From NCBI GenBank assembly GCA_946885665.1, contig CAMPGT010000106.1, forward strand, positions 1-12,668: a DNA stretch of 12,668 nucleotides, written 5' to 3'. The translations under genes were made by a program, and so were the position numbers. Below the pieces are notes generated by a model. The model was given only the letters and a program-made list of their open reading frames with translations, was not told where the DNA came from and did not search any database. Numbering within the stretch: the stretch's first letter is position 1; each line of letters opens with the position of its first letter. This document shows positions 6,378-12,668 of the stretch, piece after piece. This DNA is from an uncultured Chitinophagaceae bacterium (GTDB taxonomy: Bacteria; Bacteroidota; Bacteroidia; Chitinophagales; Chitinophagaceae).

Positions 6378-6398
6378 ATTGCCGATTGCCGATTACCC
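6378..6398 (+). repeat. Three tandem 7-base repeats (ATTGCCG-type)
   Basis: Two copies of ATTGCCG (6378-6384, 6385-6391) are followed by the variant ATTACCC (6392-6398). The array lies in the gap between the TerC stop and the NIPSNAP start. It has the same unit as the right end of the palindromic element at 4187-4207, where ATTGCCG, TTTGCCC and ATTGCTT occur in tandem. Read as protein it would add 24 residues before the NIPSNAP signal peptide, which argues that it is non-coding. Confidence 0.55.
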
Positions 6399-6432
6399 AC
6401 ACACACTAAAAACTTTAAATAAAACCCTCCAA

Positions 6433-7215
6433 ATGAGATTTTCTTTGTTTATTTCAGCATTACTATTCTTCATCGCGAATAGCGCTACTTCAATGGCACA
6501 GCAACCAAGGCAGGATTATTATGAGCTGAGAGTGTATCATTACAACGGCGAGGATAATGAGCTCCGCCTCGATAATTACTTCGGCAAGGCACTTGTACCC
6601 GCACTTCACCGCGCAGGCATCAAAACCGTAGGGGTCTTTAAAACATCACCCGCCGATACCGCTGAAAAGAAATTCTATGTGCTCATCCCCTACAAGTCAC
6701 TCCAGATGATCGACAAGCTGGAAACAACTCTCGAGAGCGATAACATCTACCACACCGCCGGCGCCGATTTTCTTTCGACTGCCTACAACAATGCGCCATT
6801 TACCAGGATGGAAAAAATCATCCTAAAGGCATTCGCTACAAGGCCGCACCTTAGAAAACCGCATCTGACGGGTGATAAACGATCACGCATATACGAACTC
6901 CGCAGCTACGAATCGCCAACCATGGACATGTTTCGCAACAAAGTCAAAATGTTCAATGATGGTGATGAAGTGGGCATATTCGACCGGCTCGAATTCAATC
7001 CCGTGTTCTATTCAGAAGTGCTCTCCGGCAGCGCCATGCCCAACCTCATGTACATGACTTCTTTCGAGAATATCGAGTCGCGCGACGCGCACTGGAAGGC
7101 GTTCGGTGCCGATGAACAATGGAATAAACTCAAGGCAAACAGCGAATACGACAGTCATAACGTTTCACATATTGATTCGCGCTACCTGTATCCCGCCAGG
7201 TATTCCGATCTGTGA
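6433..7215 (+). CDS. Secreted two-domain NIPSNAP family protein
   Basis: A 260-residue exported protein. Residues 1-22 form a signal peptide (MRFSLFISALLFFIANSATSM, cleavage near MAQ). Two NIPSNAP-like dimeric alpha+beta barrel units follow, the first beginning at YYELRVYHY (about 29) and the second at IYELRSYESP. Each ends in a FExxExxDAHWKAF- or LxTxYNNAP-like helix. The family is widespread in Bacteroidota as secreted proteins of unknown biochemical role. Related ferredoxin-like barrels bind heme or small aromatic ligands, but no ligand residues can be named here. An in-frame ATG at 6361 is rejected because its extra residues pass through the heptad repeats and would bury the signal peptide. 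Its TGA abuts the convergent FAD gene with no gap, inside the palindrome TGATCA (7213-7218). Confidence 0.9.
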   Translation: MRFSLFISALLFFIANSATSMAQQPRQDYYELRVYHYNGEDNELRLDNYFGKALVPALHRAGIKTVGVFKTSPADTAEKKFYVLIPYKSLQMIDKLETTLESDNIYHTAGADFLSTAYNNAPFTRMEKIILKAFATRPHLRKPHLTGDKRSRIYELRSYESPTMDMFRNKVKMFNDGDEVGIFDRLEFNPVFYSEVLSGSAMPNLMYMTSFENIESRDAHWKAFGADEQWNKLKANSEYDSHNVSHIDSRYLYPARYSDL

Positions 7216-8346
7216 TCAGCCGTGCGTTTGCCTGATGATCCGTGTAAGCAGCCCGGGAAAATGACGAAGCACTGCAACGGTGCCGTTGGTGATCCACGCC
7301 CTGCCAAACACCGCCTGGATCATTCTTCCCGCGCGCAATCTCCGTTTGAAGGCGTCGTTCCAGCGGTTGCAGTATTCCTGTTCCATGGCATCGCGGCTCA
7401 AATGACCTGTTAAGAATTTAGCCGCGAGCGGCGCAGCAAAACGGCTGCTGTGCAGCGCCATGCTCATCCCGTTGCCGCAGAGCGGAGCGATCATGCCCGC
7501 CGCGTCGCCCAGCATCAGCATGTGATTTTGCACCTGCGATTTGTGGTCGAAACTGATTTGCGAAATGGCCAGCGGTTTTTCATATAATACCGTTGATTTG
7601 TCGAATGCCTCTTTAATGAATTGATTACGGAAGAGTATCCCCTCTTCCATTTTTCGAATGTTGTTGTCCGATTTTCGCAGATTGTGCGCGGTTGTCAGGT
7701 AACAGATGCAGGATTTATTTTCTTCTACCGGTGAAATGCCGCAGTAGCCATGGTCGAAATTGTGCAACTCTATGAGATCCCGCGCACGATCCACAACTGC
7801 ATGGTATTTTACGGCAATAAGGTTGTTGAGAACGCCTGCTTTCCGCAGCGTAAAGCGCCTCTTCCATTTAACATCGAGGTTAGATCGCTTACCATAGGCG
7901 CCAAAAACAATTCTTGCGGAGCAGGGCTCACCATCGGGCAGCACGGTAAATTGATCGCCGGTAAACTGTACGTCATTGACTTTCGTTTCCTCAAATATTT
8001 TCACTCCGGAAGTTTTCGCAATGATCGCGAGTTCATGATCAATTTTATAACGGCTGATACCAAATCCACCCAATGGCAATTCATGAGACAATGTATTTCC
8101 GGAAGGCGACGACACCAAAAGCTTCGAGATCATGGGTATATCCTTATCAGACAAATGTGCGCCCAGCGATCCCAAAAAGTCGAACGATTCAAGGCTGATA
8201 TACTCGCCGCATACTTTGTGAAAGGGATACAATTCTTTTTCGAACAATGCAACCCTGAAGCCCTGCCTCGCCAGCAGTATCGAGCACGAAAGACCCGCCA
8301 GTCCGCCACCAATGATCGCCACGTCGTATGTTGCCGCCTTACTCAT
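7216..8346 (-). CDS. FAD-dependent oxidoreductase, geranylgeranyl reductase-like
   Basis: A 376-residue flavoenzyme. The N-terminal dinucleotide-binding motif is VAIIGGGLAGLS (9-20), with E36 closing the Rossmann strand. The P41-F-H-K-V-C46-G47-E-Y segment matches the PxxxxCG hallmark of the geranylgeranyl reductase family. The second FAD motif is LGDAAGMIAPLCGNGMSMAL, with G280-D281. The C-terminal part (about 320-376) is basic and could bind membrane. Two roles fit the operon: saturation of a prenyl chain added by the UbiA-like enzyme, or hydroxylation of the polyketide ring as SrsC does in Streptomyces phenolic lipids. It is the last gene of the four-gene unit and overlaps the methyltransferase stop by 8 bases (8339-8346), which indicates translational coupling. 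Catalysis is likely; substrate is an inference. Confidence 0.88.
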   Translation of the reverse strand: MSKAATYDVAIIGGGLAGLSCSILLARQGFRVALFEKELYPFHKVCGEYISLESFDFLGSLGAHLSDKDIPMISKLLVSSPSGNTLSHELPLGGFGISRYKIDHELAIIAKTSGVKIFEETKVNDVQFTGDQFTVLPDGEPCSARIVFGAYGKRSNLDVKWKRRFTLRKAGVLNNLIAVKYHAVVDRARDLIELHNFDHGYCGISPVEENKSCICYLTTAHNLRKSDNNIRKMEEGILFRNQFIKEAFDKSTVLYEKPLAISQISFDHKSQVQNHMLMLGDAAGMIAPLCGNGMSMALHSSRFAAPLAAKFLTGHLSRDAMEQEYCNRWNDAFKRRLRAGRMIQAVFGRAWITNGTVAVLRHFPGLLTRIIRQTHG

Positions 8347-9040
8347 TATTCACAATTACAACATACCTGAACGCCCATCTCCAGCTTATAGAATAATGCT
8401 CAATGCCTGCCCGTTGCAGCAAATCTTCCCATTCCCTCTTAATAAAACCTCTGGACACCGAAATGGGTGCATCATTCCTGACCAGGTATGATTTTGAAAA
8501 AAGTTTTGTCAGCCATTTAATAGAGTAATAGGCCACCGGGTGCCGTTGCAGATCGTTAATAAAAAAACCTACCCTGCTGTTTTTCTTCATCCATTGCAGC
8601 ATTTCCACCAGTTGGTGATCTGTAAAATGATGGCAGAACAAAGAATTGAAGATGATATCGGGTTTGTGGTTACCAAAATCCACGAGTTTGTAGTCGGAGC
8701 AAATAAATTGTGCGGAGGGAAGCGAGGAGCAATTCTTCGCAGCAAAATCGGTACAAGCTTTATTGATGTCAATGCCAATATACCGCATCTGCCTGCCCTT
8801 GATCGTACGATGGACCGCCTTCAGGTTGTCGCCGCCACCGCAACCGATTTCCGCTACCGTAATCGTTCGGCCGGCCGTATTTGCCAGCAGCTTCTTTATG
8901 CCTTCAACGGTAATGGCATGTCCGCCAAGATAGGTGTTCACGGTGTTCAATTCATGCAGGCAAACTTCCCAATCGACAAACGGAACGCCTGGTTCATCGA
9001 TCAGTTCTTTTTCGGCGGATCTTTCTTTGCATCCATTCAT
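8339..9040 (-). CDS. Class I SAM-dependent methyltransferase of the polyketide operon
   Basis: A 233-residue soluble methyltransferase with the Rossmann SAM fold. Motif I is VAEIGCGGGDN (62-72), the following acidic position is in YIGIDIN, and DIIFNSLFCHHF supplies the motif IV-like strand. The region before motif I (LHELNTVNTYLGGH, 28-41) is an N-terminal cap probably involved in substrate binding. The stop of the upstream polyketide synthase overlaps its start as ATGA (9037-9040), and its own stop overlaps the FAD gene. This position makes O- or C-methylation of the type III polyketide product the most probable job, comparable with SrsB or BpsB in other phenolic-lipid operons, although those two belong to a different methyltransferase class or are not alignable by eye. 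Confidence 0.87.
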   Translation of the reverse strand: MNGCKERSAEKELIDEPGVPFVDWEVCLHELNTVNTYLGGHAITVEGIKKLLANTAGRTITVAEIGCGGGDNLKAVHRTIKGRQMRYIGIDINKACTDFAAKNCSSLPSAQFICSDYKLVDFGNHKPDIIFNSLFCHHFTDHQLVEMLQWMKKNSRVGFFINDLQRHPVAYYSIKWLTKLFSKSYLVRNDAPISVSRGFIKREWEDLLQRAGIEHYSISWRWAFRYVVIVNNE

Positions 9041-10113
9041 TGTTCAAGAATGAGCGTTTCCATCGTAAGGCCCGGCCCGAATGCCGCTGCAAATATTTTT
9101 TCGCTGCTGCCGTTCAAATCCTGCAGAATATCTTTCAAAACAAATAAGATGGTGGGAGATGACATGTTGCCGTAATCGCGCAGCACATCGAACGACTTCT
9201 TCAACTGATCGCCGGAAAGATTCAGTTCTTTACCCACAGACTCAAGAATTTTGCGTCCGCCGGGATGTATGGCCCACCGGCTGATGTCATTTCTCGAATG
9301 TCCGCCGGCCTTCAGTGCATTGTCGAGCAACGGTGTGATACATGCCTGCACGAGTTGCGGAATATACGCGCTGAGGCGCATGAGAAATCCTTTTCCCGAA
9401 AGGTTCCAGGCCATGTCTTTTTGGCCGTGCAGCGCCACTTCAGAATAAAAATTGCCGATTCGCACGCCTTTGGCTGGATAACTGTCGGAAGTTACGAGCA
9501 CTGCAGCCGACCCATCACCGAACAACAATCCGGATGCGATACTGTCCATTTCGCAATCTTTCTGAAAGTGAATGGTACAAAGTTCGGTGCACACGATCAG
9601 CACTTTAGCCTTTTCATCTGCCCTGCAAATATTATCGGCCATTTTCAATGCGTGAATGGCGGCATAACATCCCATAAAATTTACCGAGCTGCGCTGAATG
9701 TTGGAGGGCAGACCCAGTTCTTCCATGATGCTGATGTCGAGGCCCGGGGCCGACATGCCGGTGCAACTGACCGTAATCAGGCAGGTAATGTCGGCAGTAT
9801 CTGCGGTGCAGTCGGCGATCGCAGCGGTGCTAAGTGCGGTAGCATGTGTTTGATAAAGCTCCATCCGCCGTTCCAAACCGGGAAATGGCTCGAGGTCGGA
9901 TGTTGTTGGATAAAAAATGCGCTCTTCGGCGCTGCACGAATAATCGGGAACAACCGAATAACGCGTATCTATGCCGCTCCGCTCATACAGCAGGGCAATC
10001 TTCCGGCGGTCGCTCGCTTCGGGCTGGTAAGCATTGAGCATGAACTGCAGAATCTCCTGCTGTTTGTGCCGGAATTTTGGCAATGCCGTTCCTATGGAGA
10101 TAATCTTGCTCAA
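9037..10113 (-). CDS. Type III polyketide synthase (chalcone/stilbene synthase family)
   Basis: A 358-residue homodimeric ketosynthase that extends an acyl-CoA or acyl-ACP starter with malonyl-CoA and cyclises the chain to a phenol or pyrone. The catalytic triad is complete: C149 in NFMGCYAAIHAL, H283 in WAIHPGGRKIL, and N316 in RDYGNMSSPT. The FGPG loop near 345-348 is conserved. The family-typical start SKIISIGTALP is preceded by no ATG; the codon there is TTG at 10111-10113, whose last bases form the stop of the UbiA gene (TTGA). An upstream TTG at 10290 would add 59 residues overlapping UbiA without family similarity, so TTG at 10113 is chosen. Starter preference cannot be read safely; long-chain alkylresorcinol or alkylpyrone synthesis is common for bacterial members near membrane enzymes. 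Confidence 0.94.
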   Translation of the reverse strand: MSKIISIGTALPKFRHKQQEILQFMLNAYQPEASDRRKIALLYERSGIDTRYSVVPDYSCSAEERIFYPTTSDLEPFPGLERRMELYQTHATALSTAAIADCTADTADITCLITVSCTGMSAPGLDISIMEELGLPSNIQRSSVNFMGCYAAIHALKMADNICRADEKAKVLIVCTELCTIHFQKDCEMDSIASGLLFGDGSAAVLVTSDSYPAKGVRIGNFYSEVALHGQKDMAWNLSGKGFLMRLSAYIPQLVQACITPLLDNALKAGGHSRNDISRWAIHPGGRKILESVGKELNLSGDQLKKSFDVLRDYGNMSSPTILFVLKDILQDLNGSSEKIFAAAFGPGLTMETLILEQ

Positions 10114-10976
10114 ATAAATTGCTGGTTCAAGAGATACAGTAATATAAATCCCGCATTGATAGCCGTTGCCGCCACAAAATTCATGCGTAATGAATAATAA
10201 AAGCTGGCATTGTTCCTGTCCCTGATCACCCGCAGCCACCAAAAAATAAAATATGCCACGATCGGTATAAAAAATAGCTGCAATAACCAAAACTGGTACA
10301 ACCGGCCAGTGCTGCTGAAATACAAAAACAGGAACCCCTCTGCCAATGCATACATTATGCCACTGAAAACGAACGTTCCGTTCACTCCCAGCAGGTAGCT
10401 GATGGTTTTCACGCCGTCGTTAAGGTCCTGCTCGTGCTGGTAAACCTGCGTTAGCGGATAAAACCCGCCAAACAAAAGGCTGCTGACAAACATTCCCATC
10501 CACGGCACCGTCGGCGCCGGTGCCGCTTCCGCACCTACGAAAACCATGAAATACGTGATGGCACCCTGGAAAATGACGACCGTCAGAAATCCGGCAATGG
10601 GGTATTGTTTCAGCCTGATCTTCCTGTAGCTATAGGCCCGTGAAGCCATAATGTTGGCGAGAATGCATACAGCAAAGACAACGTTTACAAAAAAGCTGAG
10701 CAAAACGGCCATCATGTCTAATACGGCGGTGAGGTAAAAAAGTTGCCTGGTGGGCGGCGGCGGCTTTTCCAGCATTCCGATGCTGCCTTCGTCCCTGTCC
10801 ATGTAACTATTGTATCCATTGCTGGCAGGGTACATGATAAAGTGCAGGATGATGAACACCAGCAGCGCCTTGCCGTAATTGATTTCCGGAACCTGGCTGA
10901 GCGCGAAAAAATACACCGGCATCAGGAAGAACGAAAAAGGTATGCGCAGCAGCGTGATCGTACTTTTCCGGAGCAT
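10110..10976 (-). CDS. UbiA-family membrane prenyltransferase
   Basis: A 288-residue integral membrane protein with about eight or nine hydrophobic helices. It should transfer a prenyl chain from a polyprenyl diphosphate to an acceptor. The first Asp-rich motif reads N56-S-Y-M-D60-R-D62-E63-G, against the usual NDxxDxxxD, so two Asp positions are changed. The second motif, HEQDLNDG with D184 and D187, is normal, as is the YSYRKIRLK segment (115-123). As first gene of an overlapping operon with a type III polyketide synthase, its acceptor is probably the polyketide phenol. Alternatives are a menaquinone-type or lipid-ether prenyltransferase, which are usually encoded elsewhere. The ATG at 10976 is preferred to the adjacent TTG at 10979. 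The repeats at 11019-11052 lie upstream. Confidence 0.88.
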   Translation of the reverse strand: MLRKSTITLLRIPFSFFLMPVYFFALSQVPEINYGKALLVFIILHFIMYPASNGYNSYMDRDEGSIGMLEKPPPPTRQLFYLTAVLDMMAVLLSFFVNVVFAVCILANIMASRAYSYRKIRLKQYPIAGFLTVVIFQGAITYFMVFVGAEAAPAPTVPWMGMFVSSLLFGGFYPLTQVYQHEQDLNDGVKTISYLLGVNGTFVFSGIMYALAEGFLFLYFSSTGRLYQFWLLQLFFIPIVAYFIFWWLRVIRDRNNASFYYSLRMNFVAATAINAGFILLYLLNQQFI

Positions 10977-11018
10977 CAATTAAGTTACTTCTTTTTGACG
11001 TTACAGCACAGGCAGGAA

Positions 11019-11052
11019 TTTCACCGCTTAATACCTATATTTCACCCCTTAA
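11019..11052. promoter_or_regulatory. Pair of 13-bp direct repeats, 21 bp apart; candidate operator
   Basis: TTTCACCGCTTAA (11019-11031) and TTTCACCCCTTAA (11040-11052) differ at one base and are spaced by exactly 21 bp, two helical turns. They lie in the 93-bp gap between the divergent UbiA start and the lipoprotein start. Same-face direct repeats of this spacing are typical of dimeric response-regulator or LytTR-type sites. A -7-like TATATTTC (11036-11043, plus strand) overlaps the second repeat, so a bound protein could both block the lipoprotein gene and activate the operon. No protein can be named. Confidence 0.5.
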
Positions 11053-11069
11053 GTCAATTGCCAAGCTGT

Positions 11070-12668
11070 ATGAATAAACGTTTGCCACTACTTGCTTCCA
11101 TTTTATTTGTTGCGCTCACGGCCATGCTTTCCTGCGGCCGCGAAAAAAAATCAGTAAGCCCCCAATCGAATGATCCCAAGCTCAGGAAACTGAAGTTACC
11201 GCCAGGGTTTGCGGCGGAACGGTTGTATAGCCCCGGTGAACACGAACAAGGCTCATGGGTAGCCATGACGTTCGACAACAAGAACCGGCTTATCGCCTCC
11301 GACCAGTTCGGCGGACTGTACCGGATGACGGTGCCGCCGATTGGCGATTCATCGTCACCCGCAGTGGAAAAGCTGCCTATCGGAGACGCTGCGGACACCT
11401 CTTCAAAAATGCGAATGGGCTTCTCCCAGGGCCTGCTTTATGCGTTCAACAGCCTGTATGTAATGGTGAACCACGACAGCGACGACCGCTTCGGGAAGCC
11501 GGGCGGATTGTACCGCCTGCAGGATATGGACGATGACGGCCGCTACGAAAAGGTCACCCACCTGATGTATATGAATGGTGGCGGCGAACATGGTCCGCAC
11601 AGCATCATTCTTTCGCCGGATAAAAAGTCGTTGTACCTGGTTTCGGGTAATCACACCAACCTGCCAAAATTTGACAGCTACAGGCTTCCTTCCAACTGGC
11701 AGGAAGATAACCTCTTCCCTCTAATTAAAGACCCGAGCGGTCACGCCAACGACCGAACAGCTCCCGGCGGGTGGATCGCGCATATCGATTCGCTCGGCAA
11801 GAATTGGGAACTGGTAGCCGCAGGTTTCAGGAACACTTTTGACATTGCCTTCAATGAAGCAGGCGATCTGTTCGGATATGATTCGGACATGGAATACGAC
11901 ATCGGCATGCCGTGGTACAGACCCACAAGGATCTGTCACGTGCCCAGCGGCGGCGAGTTCGGATGGCGCACCGGCAACAGCAAATGGTTGCCTGAATACC
12001 CCGACAACCTGCCTGCGATATTGAATATCGGGCAGGGCTCGCCCACCAATTTGCTCTATGCGAAGAACGCAAAGTTCCCGAAGAAATACCGTAACTCGCT
12101 GTTGGCGTTCGACTGGAGCTTTGGCATCATTTACGCCATCCGGCTTGAACCCGACGGTGCATCCTACAAGGCAAAGGCAGAAGAATTTATTTCAGGCTCG
12201 CCGTTGCCGCTGACCGACGGCATCATCGGCCCTGATGGCGCACTGTATTTTCTAACCGGCGGACGAGAACTTGAATCGGACCTCTATCGCATTACCTACA
12301 ATGGTGATGAAGATGTTGATGACGATAACACGGAAGTGGCCGTTACAGAAGAAAATAAGATCCGGCACCAGTTGGAAGACTATCATGTTCAAAAAGCCGG
12401 CGCGGTAGATTTTGCCTGGCCGTATTTGAAACATGAAGACAGGTTCATCAGGTACGCCGCCCGCATAGCCGTCGAACATCAACCGGTAAAAGAATGGCAG
12501 GACAGGGTGCTGAACGAAAAGGATCCCGTTACGCTGACACAGGCTGCCGTTGCGCTGGCAAGGCAGGGAAGCCCAGAAAACCGCGACCAGTTGTTGAACG
12601 TGCTGAACGCTATAGATTACGGCAAGCTCGATGAAGGGCAGCGCGTTGATCTCTTCCGCGCATACGAG
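11070..12668 (+). CDS. PVC-type heme-binding lipoprotein, membrane-bound dehydrogenase-like (partial)
   Basis: The frame stays open for 533 codons from the ATG at 11070 to the right edge, so the 3' end is missing. Residues 1-22 look like a lipoprotein signal (MNKRLPLLASILFVALTA then MLSC, C22), giving an outer- or inner-membrane lipoprotein. Residues about 45-420 match the beta-propeller module found in the large PVC-type heme proteins: LPPGFAAERLYSP, GSWVAMTFDNKNRLIASDQF, GGGEHGPHSIILSPD, AAGFRNTFDIAFNEAGDLFG, then a PWYRPTRICHVPSGGEFGWR block. From about 432 onward the sequence becomes helical and HEAT-like (FIRYAARIAVEHQP, TLTQAAVALARQG). The family normally ends in a cytochrome c domain with CxxCH, which would lie outside the window. 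Periplasmic electron transfer coupled to sugar or other substrate oxidation is assumed for the family. It is divergent from the polyketide operon. Confidence 0.9.
   Translation, partial: MNKRLPLLASILFVALTAMLSCGREKKSVSPQSNDPKLRKLKLPPGFAAERLYSPGEHEQGSWVAMTFDNKNRLIASDQFGGLYRMTVPPIGDSSSPAVEKLPIGDAADTSSKMRMGFSQGLLYAFNSLYVMVNHDSDDRFGKPGGLYRLQDMDDDGRYEKVTHLMYMNGGGEHGPHSIILSPDKKSLYLVSGNHTNLPKFDSYRLPSNWQEDNLFPLIKDPSGHANDRTAPGGWIAHIDSLGKNWELVAAGFRNTFDIAFNEAGDLFGYDSDMEYDIGMPWYRPTRICHVPSGGEFGWRTGNSKWLPEYPDNLPAILNIGQGSPTNLLYAKNAKFPKKYRNSLLAFDWSFGIIYAIRLEPDGASYKAKAEEFISGSPLPLTDGIIGPDGALYFLTGGRELESDLYRITYNGDEDVDDDNTEVAVTEENKIRHQLEDYHVQKAGAVDFAWPYLKHEDRFIRYAARIAVEHQPVKEWQDRVLNEKDPVTLTQAAVALARQGSPENRDQLLNVLNAIDYGKLDEGQRVDLFRAYE

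Noticed and set aside
6361..6432. Upstream ATG for the NIPSNAP gene
   Set aside because: The extra residues come from the heptad array, and the downstream ATG begins a clean signal peptide.
7183..7202. TACCTG/CAGGTA inverted repeat near the NIPSNAP 3' end as terminator of the polyketide operon
   Set aside because: The stem is only 6 bp with an 8-base loop and no T tract follows on the minus strand, so it is within chance expectation.
7750..8370. Plus-strand frame of 206 codons opposite the FAD gene
   Set aside because: It is a shadow of a well supported flavoenzyme and has no domain features of its own.
9265..10197. Long plus-strand frame of 310 codons opposite the polyketide synthase
   Set aside because: It is antisense to a gene with a complete catalytic triad, has no recognisable domain and no start context; it is a shadow frame.
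11255..11536. Short plus-strand frame inside the right-edge lipoprotein gene
   Set aside because: It lies in another frame of a 533-codon open gene with clear family blocks.

Overview
The window reads as chromosomal DNA from a member of the Bacteroidota, most likely a Chitinophagaceae-type organism. The grounds are the recurring TAnnTTTG-like -7 boxes very close to start codons, the mix of families (a cytochrome-linked propeller lipoprotein, a secreted NIPSNAP protein, a WalJ-like metallo-hydrolase, a Bacteroidota-style type III polyketide synthase cluster) and a moderate GC content. The genus is an inference. No tRNA, rRNA, CRISPR array, phage or transposase gene is visible.

Left part (1-2769): small stress and housekeeping genes. 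A very acidic, probably disordered 195-residue protein is divergent from a cytoplasmic FKBP-type prolyl isomerase. A second small acidic protein follows. Next come a secreted endonuclease/exonuclease/phosphatase-family hydrolase on the minus strand and two small plus-strand genes, one CsbD-like and one with a single membrane anchor.

Middle (2766-7215): a minus-strand series reads MFS exporter (EntS-like), then D-aminoacyl-tRNA deacylase, then WalJ-like MBL hydrolase. The exporter and deacylase are separated by a 98-bp non-coding palindromic element with 17-bp imperfect terminal inverted repeats and a GC-rich double-hairpin core. On the plus strand lie a TerC-family membrane protein and a secreted two-domain NIPSNAP protein. 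Seven-base tandem repeats sit just 3' of several stop codons.

Right part (7216-12668): the most interesting region is a tight minus-strand operon of four genes whose ends all overlap. In order of transcription they are a UbiA-family prenyltransferase, a type III polyketide synthase, a SAM methyltransferase and a geranylgeranyl-reductase-like FAD oxidoreductase. The first/second junction is a TTGA overlap in which the polyketide synthase appears to start with TTG. Together they look like a pathway that builds a polyketide phenol or pyrone, methylates it, prenylates it and oxidises or reduces it, giving a prenylated phenolic or quinone lipid. The logic resembles the Streptomyces srsABC phenolic-lipid operon with a prenyltransferase added. 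A pair of 13-bp direct repeats exactly 21 bp apart lies between this operon and a divergent lipoprotein of the PVC-type heme-binding family, which runs off the right edge.
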